Positions 20,301 through 29,283 of a stretch of DNA of 64,000 nt are shown one piece after another. Both the position numbers and the translations under genes were made by a program. Below the pieces are notes generated by a model that did not search any database, was not told where the DNA came from, and was given only the letters and a program-made list of their open reading frames with translations. The number at the start of each line of letters is the position of its first letter. Position 1 is the first letter of the stretch. The DNA comes from JAGQOZ01 sp041399205 (GTDB taxonomy: Bacteria > Planctomycetota > Planctomycetia > Pirellulales > Pirellulaceae): contig JAWKTK010000029.1 in assembly GCA_041399205.1 (NCBI GenBank), positions 1 through 64,000 of the forward strand, read 5' to 3'.

Positions 20301-21015
20301 CCACCAACTCTGCCGCTTCACGAGCGTCGAACGGCTTCCGAGCCATGCGTTTGCTGAGCGGCTCGCCATCAATGAAATCGCTTACCAGATATACCGTGTC
20401 ACCATCCCGACCGACTTCGTGCACGGCAACAATGTTCTTGTGCCTAACCTTGGACGCCGTTTTTGCTTCGCGGAAGAATTGCTCGACTTCGTTCGCATCA
20501 AACGTTTGTCGCGGTATCTTAATCGCTACAAATCGATCGAGCTGTGGATCCCGTGCTTTCCAGACGATACCAAAACCGCCCGAGCCGACCTGTTCCACTA
20601 GGATGAATCGGCCAAGCTGGGATTGCTCCCGGAATGAAGTTGAATTTGTTTCTGGGAGGATGTAAATTCTGCGACCACACATCGGGCAGGCTGTCAATTC
20701 GGATCTATTCCAGGAGGCCCGGACGGTCGCATGACACTCGGGACAATTGACAGTGGAAGCCAACTCCTGAGTTACCGATGGCGAATCCCTTTCGTGTCGA
20801 ATGGTAACCTCCGGGTCGTGGTTTCCCAAGCGATGAGCTACACCCAACAATCGGGCTGCACGTAAATAATCTTCGATCAGCGATGAGATCCCAGGGTAAG
20901 CCGCAAGAAGCTTGTCGTCGCGCTCGAGCGAAGCACCCCGAGCAAGATATTCCTCAACAATTTGCCTCGCACGCTGCCGATCGTCGTCCGAGGGAATGTC
21001 GGTGACTTCTGTCAT
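17359..21015 (-). CDS. Ser/Thr protein kinase with C-terminal WD40-like propeller
   Basis: A 1,218-residue protein. Residues 1-65 are a helical front region. A four-Cys zinc-ribbon-like knuckle follows (CPEC at 91, CPMC at 110). The kinase domain spans about 136-400: GSGGFG loop, Lys in VAIK, HRDLKPDN at 255, DFGLAKR and an APE-type segment. One membrane segment (about 415-440) then separates it from a coiled region and roughly 650 residues of WD40-like blades (ISPNGNHLALLTT, FSPDGTRLVGIP, ISPSGKHLIVGS, FSKDGETLLVAS). Topology suggests a cytoplasmic kinase with the propeller across the membrane. This is a standard planctomycete architecture; ligand and substrate are unknown. No strong Shine-Dalgarno precedes the ATG. 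Confidence 0.88.
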   Translation of the reverse strand: MTEVTDIPSDDDRQRARQIVEEYLARGASLERDDKLLAAYPGISSLIEDYLRAARLLGVAHRLGNHDPEVTIRHERDSPSVTQELASTVNCPECHATVRASWNRSELTACPMCGRRIYILPETNSTSFREQSQLGRFILVEQVGSGGFGIVWKARDPQLDRFVAIKIPRQTFDANEVEQFFREAKTASKVRHKNIVAVHEVGRDGDTVYLVSDFIDGEPLSKRMARKPFDAREAAELVETVCVALQAVHEAGIVHRDLKPDNVLLNKHGVPFLTDFGLAKRTDGMTLTQEGLLMGTPAYMSPEQARGAANEADARSDVYSVGVLLFELLTQERPFRGSPMRVAEQVVNAEPPRVRTLQPKAPIDLETICLKCLEKKPDQRFQSATDLAAELSRFLNNLPIKSRPISTTERFVRGCMRRPWLTVLASTVIGLAVVGAMLTVLLTQSNTELRLINLDLNITKNRLAKSLADVQKQETATARNAELVRRGRYASDMQLAQLAVRDGNFGRAEELLLRYSETKHEDLRRFEWYLLWNQVYGGLLRMTAHERHSGRVLLEADKNGNALAISDHASTMSLYGCSETKLLNEWQLQNRISDFVLHDDGKLVASDHTGRIHLWPDANVDSPNDQLLSIQAHDSEIVSLAKIPDKGGYVTADADGLIKFWDYDLNQIHSPMRSGTKGTAVAISPNGNHLALLTTKSSGLNLPGLPDIYIQNVATIRCYPMNDVEKPLWVKTAAYPAANIEAFQTRIAFNPNGREIVAVANAREILSFATLSGKPTVRYEPTGQLLQCIAFSPDGTRLVGIPVEGSNVHFWEALSGKKLPNETIPHEGVRSTLWLNESGKEQLVTVNDWWLRVWNPSARSTAATETQFNASGAVLECGLSTDQKSFFLRGNRSFVNQRQGVWNVDSLSTKNATVPAGRPKVLGKNGAKIYYSKTTPSGSAAEIGCFDLIDGSNSILFDGLEGHFSIGLSPDGKLLATSGHKADPMKSIFRVYDLETRSIVYTFDYKDGCTLPILFAPDNSALYFASSWGDAVAWDLKLKKKRFPQPKPTVHPSYASNKEAQAISERTAIAISPSGKHLIVGSRSGRINAFDTTLGTIVWSYTKHEKAITCLSFSKDGETLLVASGNRDGNTSEVFLLNTNTGVERAGFGQDLAPALLAVFNSTERKIVSVHLDGRIITWKSADEGVIQKHLQTRREHYYEGAFLSIHSPQGLDRESKP

Positions 21016-21375
21016 GTCGCGAGCCCAATCGCCAGCGTTTGGTTAGTTGGTATCCCATGAAATCCCACATTGACGGGATCTGTTAGCGGATTCTAACCGA
21101 TACGACCGGTCTGTCCAGCGACAACATGTTCGCTCAACACAGATAGCTTGCTCTCAGAACGAAACACAAGAAGGATGTCGCCGTGACGGAAAAATGTCCC
21201 CTCGGCGATTTTTGGCAGATAGGAGAGTTCTTCGGCGCAATCGCACCATAAGTCAGGTCCCGAACAGTACGTTATGGAGATAGTCGTCGTCCCAACCTGC
21301 TTTTGGTCGTTTGTTCTTAGTTTCGACCTCTGCCGTCCTTTCGTTTTTCAGCATGCTGAGCGTCGTGCGGCGTAA

Positions 21376-21599
21376 GATGCTGACGAAGACAACTACCGCA
21401 AACTCTGCAACGAACTGATGCGACTGATGCTCAGCCAAGAGCTCTTCGAATTCGTCTATCGAGACGACGTTGAGGGGAACAACAACGCTTCCGAACGCGA
21501 ACTTCGCGACGATGCGATGGAACGTAAGACAGGTCGCACCGGCAAGACTCCCGCGGACGCGAAACGCCGAACCAATACAAGAGACCGCTCCCATTGGTT
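21376..21599 (+). pseudogene. IS66-like transposase C-terminal remnant
   Basis: An open frame bounded upstream by TAA (21373) reads NYRKLCNELMRLMLSQELFE, then VEGNNNASERELRDDAMERK and TGRTGKTPADAKRRTNT. The NNxSERxLRxxAMxRKxGRTxKTxxGAKRR block is the C-terminal half of a planctomycete IS66-type transposase. Nothing of the N-terminus or catalytic core remains. The remnant runs straight into the 20-bp tandem array. Confidence 0.65.
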
Positions 21600-21600
21600 C

Positions 21601-21864
21601 GCTGTCACCCAATCAAATCCTCAATCACCCAATCACATCTTTGATTACCCAACCAAATCCTCTGTCACCCAATCAAATCTTTGATTACCCAACCAAATCC
21701 TCTGTCACACAATCAAATCTTCTGTCACACAATCAAATCCTCTGTCGCACAATCAAATCTTTGATTACCCAACCAAATCTTCTGTCACCCAATCAAATCT
21801 TCAATTACCCAATCAAATCCTCTGTCACACAATCAAATCCTCTGTCACACAATCAAATCCTCAA
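21601..21864. repeat. 20-bp tandem array, about 13 units
   Basis: Units of the type caatcaaatcctctgtcaca recur every 20 bases. Two sub-types alternate: ctctgtcac[a/c]c and tttgattaccc. The array overlaps the last 20 bases of the DUF1501 gene (stop at 21845-21847), so the array sequence supplies the terminal residues and stop codon of that protein. The unit is not a multiple of three. Confidence 0.9.
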
Positions 21865-23242
21865 TCACTTGACCGCCGAATTGGCTTAATTGCTTGAATC
21901 GGCCCGCGTGATAATAGGTTAACCGATTGTCATCCAGTCCCAGTAATCGCAGCAACGTAACGTGTAGGTCGCGGACGTGATGGACTTCTTCCACAGCGTG
22001 CATGCCCAGATCATCGGTCGCGCCGATGGTGTGTCCGGCCTTGCAACCGCCGCCCGCCAACCAAATGGTCATGGCATGCGGATTGTGGTCGCGACCATAC
22101 GCGGTTCCCTGCCGAACTCCGTTGTCCGGCGTGCGACCGAATTCGCCACACCAAACAATCAGCGTACTAGCCAGTAAACCTCGTTGCTTCAAGTCTCGAA
22201 TCAGCGCCGCAATCGGCTGATCGACACCCTTGACCAGATTGCCGTGCGCGCGTTCGATAAAGTCGTGACTGTCCCACGTCCCGTTGTACAGCTGGACAAA
22301 GCGAACGCCTTGTTCCACCAACTTGCGGGCCAACAAACATTTGCGACCAAACGAATCAGTCTTGGGTTGGCCAATCCCGTATTGATCCAGCGTGCGACGA
22401 TCTTCGTTCGATAGGTCCAGCACTTCAGGGACTTGCGACTGCATGCGAAAGGCTAATTCGTAGTTATTGATTCGGGCCAACAGTTCGTCATGATCCGGAT
22501 GCTCGGCTGCGTGCGCCGCATTCAGCGAAGACAATAGATCGAGATTCCTTCGTTGATGATCGGCCGAAATTCCATCCGGCGGACTAAGATCCAAAATGGG
22601 TGACCCCTGCGGACGCAAGGCAGTGCCTTGAAAATGGGCGGGCAAATAGCCGTTGCTCCAGTTCGCCGCACCTCCTTGCGGATAGCTAATTTCCGGCAAC
22701 ACAATGAAGCCCGGCAGATTCTGATTGATCGAACCCAGTCCGTACGTCACCCACGCTCCGAAACCCGGATCACCACCAAACCGATTGCCACAATTCATCT
22801 GATACATGGCCGTGGGATGATTGACGCTATCCACCGTGCAACCGCGAAAGAAACACAAGTCGTCCGCAACGCTGGCCAAATGCGACCAATTGTCGGCCAT
22901 GTCCGCGCCTGATTCGCCCGCCTTGATGAACTGGAACGGACTGCGAACATAATAGCGTTTGCCGCTCTCCATAGCCGATTTCTGTTCGCCTTCTCGCACA
23001 AACTCCTTCAAGTGCATTTTGTCCAAAGCGGGCTTCGGATCAAACGTGTCAATGTGTGAAGGACCACCTTCCATCATCAGAAAGATGCAGTTCTTAGCCT
23101 TGGCTGTCGGATAATGCGGGGCTTTTGGCGCAAGTGACAAGTCCGTGTCACTGGTTTGTTCAGCGGCCAGCAGCGACGTCAACGCCACGCTCCCCAACGA
23201 AGCACCCAAACTGTAGATAAACTGTCGACGATCAGTATACAT
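21845..23242 (-). CDS. DUF1501 family protein (sulfatase-like fold)
   Basis: A 465-residue protein with ATG at 23242 preferred over a TTG six bases upstream. The N-terminus (DRRQFIYSLGASLGSVALTS) resembles a Tat-type signal, although a clear twin-Arg/Phe motif is imperfect. The body has the family landmarks: CIFLMMEGGPSHIDTFDPKP, then NHPTAMYQMNCG, WCGEFGRTP, YGRDHNPHAMTIWLAGGG and the closing EVHHVRDLHVTLLRLLGLD. DUF1501 proteins are alkaline-phosphatase/sulfatase-like and are almost always paired with PSCyt1/DUF1549/DUF1553 genes, as here: the start overlaps the end of the upstream gene by 11 bases. Biochemical role is unknown. Its last codons and stop fall inside the 20-bp tandem array. 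Confidence 0.92.
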   Translation of the reverse strand: MYTDRRQFIYSLGASLGSVALTSLLAAEQTSDTDLSLAPKAPHYPTAKAKNCIFLMMEGGPSHIDTFDPKPALDKMHLKEFVREGEQKSAMESGKRYYVRSPFQFIKAGESGADMADNWSHLASVADDLCFFRGCTVDSVNHPTAMYQMNCGNRFGGDPGFGAWVTYGLGSINQNLPGFIVLPEISYPQGGAANWSNGYLPAHFQGTALRPQGSPILDLSPPDGISADHQRRNLDLLSSLNAAHAAEHPDHDELLARINNYELAFRMQSQVPEVLDLSNEDRRTLDQYGIGQPKTDSFGRKCLLARKLVEQGVRFVQLYNGTWDSHDFIERAHGNLVKGVDQPIAALIRDLKQRGLLASTLIVWCGEFGRTPDNGVRQGTAYGRDHNPHAMTIWLAGGGCKAGHTIGATDDLGMHAVEEVHHVRDLHVTLLRLLGLDDNRLTYYHAGRFKQLSQFGGQVIEDLIV

Positions 23243-26099
23243 ACGCAAACTCGTTTGTGTTCAATAGCACCAAACAGACGTCGGCCAGCGCTCGTGTTTT
23301 CGCGTCGCAGTCGGCTGGCTGCAGGTCGGGAACAAAGTCGGCATTCGCATAAAGTGTTTCTTCAAACGAAAACGGTTCGCCCGTGTTTTCTTCGACCGCG
23401 TGGCGAACCACTTTCAAAGGCGGCGTTGTGCGAACCGGTTCGATCCGCTGTTGTTCGAATTCCATCTGTCGCCAATGCTGTAAACAGGCGTCCAATTCGT
23501 CGGCGTCGGGCATTCGGCCCAATGCCAATTCAAAACAACGACCAATTGCTTTGGAGTCCGACTGCGAATCAGTCTCGCGCAGCACTCGCGCGACCAACGC
23601 GAGTGCTCGAGCGTAACTCGTTTGGCTATTGAACAGCGCAAAGACTTGCGGCGTGACGGTACTGGCTTCGCGACGTTCGCACGAAAAATCAGGCGCGGGC
23701 GAATTGAACACTTCCAGCGCCGGATCACGGAGTCCTCGCAATTTGAGCGAATACAACGTTCGCCGATGTCGCTGTGCCGGCAACGGATTGGGAACCCACG
23801 CCGCCGCAAACGTGCCCATCACCATCCGTGGCTGCAGAGCGGCTTCCAGATTGATTTCCGGACGATTGGGAATGCCTCCGAGCGCGAGATTTAATTCGCC
23901 ACTGACTGACAACAAGGCGTCACGCAGTTCTTCTGCAGATAGGCGCCGAGGCTGAAAAGCGGCGTAGCTGGTTCGCAACGGATCTAGCTTCTCCAGTTGC
24001 TGGACGTTGGCGTGCGTGGCACTTCTACGATACGCGCTGCTGTTCATGATCAATCGATGCAGCGACTTGATGGACCAATCGCGTTCTACCAGCTCCGCCG
24101 CCAGCCAGTCTAACAGCTCCGGATGCGTCGGCGGCTTACCCGTGCTGCCAAAATTGTTGGGATTTCCGGCCAGCGGTGTGCCAAAGTGCCACATCCAAAT
24201 TCGATTGACAATGGTTCGAGTGGTCAGCGGATTGTTTTCATTTGCCACCCAATCCGCAAACGCCAATCGCCGACCATGCATCTGATTAGGAATCGAGCTG
24301 TCCAGCAAACCGAGCGCACTCAATACGCCCGGAGTAACTTTCACTGCTGGCGAAAATGGATCACCGCCCGTCAAGATAAATGATTCGTCAGCATTGCTTT
24401 CGTTCGAATTAGACGACGGCATTCGCAGCGGCGCGTTGACCGATCGATAGGACGGCGTGGGGCCGTTGTAAACCGCCAACGCAAAAGGTTGATAGCGTTC
24501 GAACTCCCAGCCCAGCCGCTCCAAACCTTTTCTCGCAATCCGTTCCTTGCCGAATTGCTCTGGCGTGAAGTCGACCAACTTGGGCGGGAATTCGCTTTGC
24601 GGCACGCCTTGAGCAATCAAACGGTTGCGAGTTTTCGCGAAGAGATTGTCGTATGGTTTCTTGGACGGCTTTGAATTATTGCCTGCTGCGGCTTGCAAGA
24701 TCTGTTGCACTGTCGCGTTCCACTTGGTTGCATCTTTACCGGTCCGTTCGAACCAAGCGGCCGCATTTTCCATCAGCGTCGCGTCGAGTTGTTCGAGTGT
24801 CGCGATGTGTTCTTTGCGAGTTTGCTGCAGGTATTTCTGTTCGTCAAAACCGTTGACGTTTTCGTTTGGCAAGAACGGCGCGGCGCGTTCGACCAATTGC
24901 GTGGTGGCGAATACGGCTTGGATCGAATAATAATCGCGTGTCGGCACCGGATCGAATTTGTGATCGTGGCAGCGAGCACACTGGAGCGAATGAGCCAGAA
25001 ACGTTTCGCCCACACTGTTGGTGACGTCATCCAGAAAACGCTGACGAGCGATCCGAGCCACCTCCATGCCGGTCAACTCCCACGGTCCCATCCGCAAAAA
25101 GCCGGTCGCGATCAGCAATTCAGGATCGTCGGGATCCATTTCATCTCCGGCCAGCTGTTCGCGCACAAACTGATCATACGGTTTGTCATCATTGAACGCG
25201 CGCACCACGTAATCTCGATACCGCCACGCGTTACCTCGTTCATAATCGTTGGCAAAACCACTGCTGTCCGCATACCGAACTACATCCAGCCAATGCTGCG
25301 CCATCCGTTCACCATAATGCGGACTGGCCAACAGCCGATCGATCAGCGCCGCGACGGCCGCATCTTCATCTGCGGCGAAGGCTTGTTCGAACCCAGCAAT
25401 TTCATCTGGCGAAGGCGGCAAACCGATCAGATCAAACGACGCTCGGCGAATCAACGTTCTCTCATCGGTCGGCGGCGCAACTTTCAAGCCGTCTGGCATG
25501 CGATCGAAAATCAATTGGTCAATCGCGGCCGAATTCGTGGCCGCCACATTGGGCTTGTGCACAGGCTGATACGCCCAGAGACTTTCCGGCTGGTAGCGGC
25601 GGCGATTCCATTCGTCGGCCAGGCCGCCCGATGTGGCCACGGTAACGCCGTCTTCGGCCGACCAGGCGTCGGCGTGCGTGCGCTGTATTTCCGTAATGCG
25701 TTGTTCATTTGGCCAAGCGGCACCGGTTTCGATCCAGGTTCGCAACCAGCCAATCTGTTGTTCGGTTAGCCGTTCCGCTTCTTTGGGCGGCATGGCGGAC
25801 CAGTGGTCATCGTTTCGCATCGCGGCCAGCAACAAGGGGCTCGCATCAGGTTGCCCAACAACCAACGCCGGTTCGCCACTGTCACCTCCTTGCAATGTCG
25901 CGTCTGAGCTACGCAGATCCAAGCCGCCTTCGATTTTCTCCGCATCATTTCCATGACACGCCCAGCATTTTTCGCTGAGTAAGGATTGCACTCGCCGCAC
26001 AAACAATTGCTCGGATGGGTCGGACGAGATTTCATCGGCATGCGTTGGCGTGATGGTGACCATTGCCACCGCCAATAGAGAAAATAGAGTACGTTGCAT
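23232..26099 (-). CDS. PSCyt1/DUF1549/DUF1553 cytochrome-type protein
   Basis: A 955-residue protein. The ATG at 26099 places the signal peptide (MQRTLFSLLAVAMVTITPTHA) at the very start. The PSCyt1 domain follows, with heme motif CWACH near residue 46 and the MPPKEAERLTEQQI segment. DUF1549 (PSCyt2) spans about 180-390 with LIRRASFDLIGLPPSPDEIA, QHWLDVVRYADSSGF and a second heme-like motif CARCHDHKFDPV. DUF1553 (PSD1) spans about 590-850 (TRTIVNRIWMWHFGTPL, PTHPELLDWLAAELVE). It is a periplasmic protein of the planctomycete-specific cytochrome set, translationally coupled to the DUF1501 gene. Electron-transfer partner and substrate are unknown. Confidence 0.92.
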   Translation of the reverse strand: MQRTLFSLLAVAMVTITPTHADEISSDPSEQLFVRRVQSLLSEKCWACHGNDAEKIEGGLDLRSSDATLQGGDSGEPALVVGQPDASPLLLAAMRNDDHWSAMPPKEAERLTEQQIGWLRTWIETGAAWPNEQRITEIQRTHADAWSAEDGVTVATSGGLADEWNRRRYQPESLWAYQPVHKPNVAATNSAAIDQLIFDRMPDGLKVAPPTDERTLIRRASFDLIGLPPSPDEIAGFEQAFAADEDAAVAALIDRLLASPHYGERMAQHWLDVVRYADSSGFANDYERGNAWRYRDYVVRAFNDDKPYDQFVREQLAGDEMDPDDPELLIATGFLRMGPWELTGMEVARIARQRFLDDVTNSVGETFLAHSLQCARCHDHKFDPVPTRDYYSIQAVFATTQLVERAAPFLPNENVNGFDEQKYLQQTRKEHIATLEQLDATLMENAAAWFERTGKDATKWNATVQQILQAAAGNNSKPSKKPYDNLFAKTRNRLIAQGVPQSEFPPKLVDFTPEQFGKERIARKGLERLGWEFERYQPFALAVYNGPTPSYRSVNAPLRMPSSNSNESNADESFILTGGDPFSPAVKVTPGVLSALGLLDSSIPNQMHGRRLAFADWVANENNPLTTRTIVNRIWMWHFGTPLAGNPNNFGSTGKPPTHPELLDWLAAELVERDWSIKSLHRLIMNSSAYRRSATHANVQQLEKLDPLRTSYAAFQPRRLSAEELRDALLSVSGELNLALGGIPNRPEINLEAALQPRMVMGTFAAAWVPNPLPAQRHRRTLYSLKLRGLRDPALEVFNSPAPDFSCERREASTVTPQVFALFNSQTSYARALALVARVLRETDSQSDSKAIGRCFELALGRMPDADELDACLQHWRQMEFEQQRIEPVRTTPPLKVVRHAVEENTGEPFSFEETLYANADFVPDLQPADCDAKTRALADVCLVLLNTNEFAYVY

Positions 26100-26517
26100 T
26101 CGTCGCGCTTTCGGTTCGTGCCACAACAGCTGCCGATACGTAGTGTACCGAGATTTTCAGCGGCGGCCAAATCAGTATTGCTACGGATGCGAACCGAAAT
26201 CGACGCGGCAAGATGGCATTGTGCTTGGGTCGCGTCATTCGACGAATCGCCGGTTGCCTCCGTCGAGCACGTTCTGTCGGTGGTGGAGGCGGCCAAGCTG
26301 TCCCGCCGAAAGTCCCCAGTTTGGTTGGAATCTGCGAATCAGGCAAACGCTTTTTCGAGCGGAAACGCATGCAATTCGCCGTGGGTTTGCCAGTGCGGCA
26401 AAGAAAGTTCGAAAAACTTCCGAGCGCGCCGCGGCCTGCTGGCGTTGACCTCCTGTGAATCGTCGAATTCGCGTCATTCGTCGTTTGTATTGTCCAATTT
26501 CTTGGGAGGTCTTTCCG

Positions 26518-29223
26518 ATGCGTTCGTCTAAATCTAATAGCCAAAGTGCCACGTCCAGAATTCGTAAAGTTCGTCAAGTCGAGTCTCTGGAAGCTCGTCA
26601 ACTGATGCACGGAGGCTGTGTCGCAGATCTTGGTGTGAATGCCGAAGCAGAAAATTTGGCCATTCCCACCGTGGCTCAAGTGGGACATCTTGGGCCCGAC
26701 GAATGCATTGACTTTGAAGACCTCACGGCCGGTGACCGGTACGTTGTGGGTGACACATTTGTAGCTGACGCCTCGGGATTCCAAGCCAAGATTTCCGGCG
26801 AACCGTTTCAGTGGAGCAACGGGATTTTTACGAGTGGTGGTTTTACGCTCGTTGAACCAGGGAACATGTCAGGCGAAGCGGGCCAAGACATGCAAGTCAA
26901 CAACATTCTGCTGAACTTTGACTTTGGCGGACCCGTGGATGGCTTGACCATGTCGTTTGGCGAATACGGTGGCAATCTGAATCTGGAAATCAACGGTGAC
27001 TTTCGCAACTTTGAAGACTTCCAAGACGTCAACGGTTTGAATGTCGGCGGTACGCTGGTCCAAGTCATCGGCGGCACCGGAAATGGCACGGGCGAATTGA
27101 TTGTCAGCGGTACGGTCCATTCGTTTAAAGTGGGTGGCCAAGAACTGTGGATTGACCACATCTGTCCCGCCGGTGACATTGACCAAGGCGAACTCGATTG
27201 GGGTGACGCTCCGGAGCGGCCGTACGCCACGACTTCGGCCAACAATGGTGCTCGACACAGAATTGATAGAGAAGTCTTTCTGGGCGATTTGGTCGAACCA
27301 GAAAAAGACGGCCAGCCGACCGTCGCTGCCGATGGCGACGACCTGACCACCTCTGACGACGAAGATGGCGTGCGCTTTTTGACTCCATTAATTCCGGGTC
27401 AGATGGCGCAAGTGGAAGTGATTGCGTCCACCGATGGCTGGCTAAACGCCTGGGTCGATTTTGATCGAGATGGCAATTGGACCAACGGCACGGCCGAGAA
27501 TGTCTTTTCCGCACAACCGATTGCGGCGGGCGTCAACGTGTTGAATTTCATGGTACCGGCCACCGCCAAGCCTGGTCCGAATGAAGCGACGTATTCTCGT
27601 TGGCGCTTCAGCACTACTCATAAACTGCTGAACCCAGACGCCACGAACCCTCGCAGCGAATCACCGGAAACGCCTAATGGCGAAGTGGAAGACCATTTGG
27701 CCTTCATTCAAGATCCACCCAACGACGACCGCCAAGATTGGGGCGACGCTCCCGAATCGTACCGCACGCTGCAGATTCACAACGGTCCAGTGCATCAGAT
27801 CAATCCGGATGTTTTTCTGGGGACTCGGATTGATGCCGAACCAGACGGCCAACCGTCGCCAATGGCCAATCGAGATGACGCGAACACCGTGGACGACGAA
27901 GATGGTGTTCACTTCCTGACGCCGCTGATTCCCGGCCAGATGGCGCAAGTGGAAGTGACGGCGTCAGTGGATGGTTGGCTGAACGCGTGGATTGACTTTG
28001 ATGCCGATGGTTCGTTCGCGCCGGGCGGTCCCGAAGAAATCTTTTCGGGTCAATTCATTCCTGTCGGTTCGACCGTATTGAACTTTGCCGTGCCCGCTTC
28101 GGCCAAGGTCACTCAGCAAGAACCGACGATCTCTCGCTGGCGTTTCAGCACGACCGATACGAACCTACAGCCGTGGGGCATTTCGCCGACCGGTGCCACT
28201 CCTGATGGCGAAGTAGAAGATCATCCCGTCCGCATCATTGAAAATCCCGATCCCGAACCGCGATTTGACTGGGGTGATGCTCGACAAGCCTATCCGACAT
28301 TGGCCGCCAACAATGGCGCTCGGCATCTGATCAACCCAGACTTGTTCATGGGGAGCAAGATTGATGGTGAACTGGACGGAGCACCTTCGTTCTTGGCGGA
28401 TGGAGATGACAATGCGACCAGCGACGATGAAGATGGCGTTCGCTTCTTGACGCCGTTGGTGCCCGGCATGGACGCCAAGGTCGAGGTGGTGGCTTCGATG
28501 GATGCCAAGTTGGACGCGTGGGTGGATTTCAACCAAGACGGAACTTGGGATGCTACCGAGCAGATTGTTATCAGCGAACCGACGGTGGCGGGTTCGAACA
28601 CTTATTCGTTTGTGGTGCCGAATACCGCGTTGCCCACGCCGACTCGTCCCACATACGCTCGGTTCCGTCTCAGCTCCAACGGTGGACTCGGTCCCGCCGG
28701 TGCAGCTCGTGACGGCGAAGTGGAAGACTACATGATTTTGAATGGCGACCTGAATCACGATGGTTCGATTGGGCACGCCGATGTGGACTTGCTGTGTGAC
28801 GCTCTGCATGCGGGCGACACGTCGGCAGATTTGAATGGTGACGGTTCGGTGTCACCGGCCGACATGGACTACTTGATTCACAACATTCTGGGCACTCATT
28901 ACGGCGATGCGAACTTGGATGGCGATTTCAATTCGACCGATTTGGTGCAAATCTTCAGCATGGCCGAATATGAAGACGGCGTCCTTGGCAATTCCACTTG
29001 GGCCGACGGCGATTGGAATTGCGATGGCGAATTCGATTCAGGAGATTTGGTGAAGGCGTTTGCCGATGGAGGTTATTCGGAATCGGCCGTGGCGAACCGA
29101 ACGAACGTCGATCGAATTCGCCAACAAGCGGCAGCGGTCGACAGCGTGTTTGCCGAACACGATGCACCGCACAAGTCCAAGCTGCAGCAAGTGGACGACG
29201 ATTTGATTTCGAATTTGGTGTAG
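26518..29223 (+). CDS. Surface protein with three GEVED domains and dockerin-like modules
   Basis: A 901-residue protein. The start at 26518 follows ttgggaggtctttccg and gives a basic N-terminus ending VRQVESLEARQLMHGG, the planctomycete surface-protein motif. After a beta-rich domain (about 45-240) come three GEVED modules of about 155 residues each, each opening DWGDAPE or DWGDARQ, passing through DEDGVxFLTPLxPGxxAxVE and ending DGEVEDxxx. The C-terminus carries two dockerin-like calcium-loop pairs: GDLNHDGSIGHADVDLLCDA with DLNGDGSVSPADMDYL, then GDANLDGDFNSTDLVQIF with GDWNCDGEFDSGDLVKAF. It should be a secreted, calcium-dependent surface or adhesion protein. A strong terminator follows. 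Confidence 0.88.
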   Translation: MRSSKSNSQSATSRIRKVRQVESLEARQLMHGGCVADLGVNAEAENLAIPTVAQVGHLGPDECIDFEDLTAGDRYVVGDTFVADASGFQAKISGEPFQWSNGIFTSGGFTLVEPGNMSGEAGQDMQVNNILLNFDFGGPVDGLTMSFGEYGGNLNLEINGDFRNFEDFQDVNGLNVGGTLVQVIGGTGNGTGELIVSGTVHSFKVGGQELWIDHICPAGDIDQGELDWGDAPERPYATTSANNGARHRIDREVFLGDLVEPEKDGQPTVAADGDDLTTSDDEDGVRFLTPLIPGQMAQVEVIASTDGWLNAWVDFDRDGNWTNGTAENVFSAQPIAAGVNVLNFMVPATAKPGPNEATYSRWRFSTTHKLLNPDATNPRSESPETPNGEVEDHLAFIQDPPNDDRQDWGDAPESYRTLQIHNGPVHQINPDVFLGTRIDAEPDGQPSPMANRDDANTVDDEDGVHFLTPLIPGQMAQVEVTASVDGWLNAWIDFDADGSFAPGGPEEIFSGQFIPVGSTVLNFAVPASAKVTQQEPTISRWRFSTTDTNLQPWGISPTGATPDGEVEDHPVRIIENPDPEPRFDWGDARQAYPTLAANNGARHLINPDLFMGSKIDGELDGAPSFLADGDDNATSDDEDGVRFLTPLVPGMDAKVEVVASMDAKLDAWVDFNQDGTWDATEQIVISEPTVAGSNTYSFVVPNTALPTPTRPTYARFRLSSNGGLGPAGAARDGEVEDYMILNGDLNHDGSIGHADVDLLCDALHAGDTSADLNGDGSVSPADMDYLIHNILGTHYGDANLDGDFNSTDLVQIFSMAEYEDGVLGNSTWADGDWNCDGEFDSGDLVKAFADGGYSESAVANRTNVDRIRQQAAAVDSVFAEHDAPHKSKLQQVDDDLISNLV

Positions 29224-29235
29224 TTTCTTGATCGC

Positions 29236-29276
29236 GAATCGCCGCAGGGACAGAATGTCAATGCGGCGATTCTTTT
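29236..29276 (+). terminator. Terminator after the GEVED protein gene
   Basis: A perfect 11-bp stem, GAATCGCCGCA / TGCGGCGATTC, with a 15-base loop is followed by TTTT, 13 bases after the stop codon and between convergent genes. Confidence 0.85.
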
Positions 29277-29283
29277 GTATGTT

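Noticed and set aside
21601..21864. CRISPR array at the 20-bp repeats
   Set aside because: The units are contiguous with no unique spacers, and no cas gene is nearby.
24693..25769. 358-residue plus-strand frame inside the PSCyt1/DUF1549 gene
   Set aside because: It is antisense to a well-supported gene and has an Arg/Ile-rich shadow composition.
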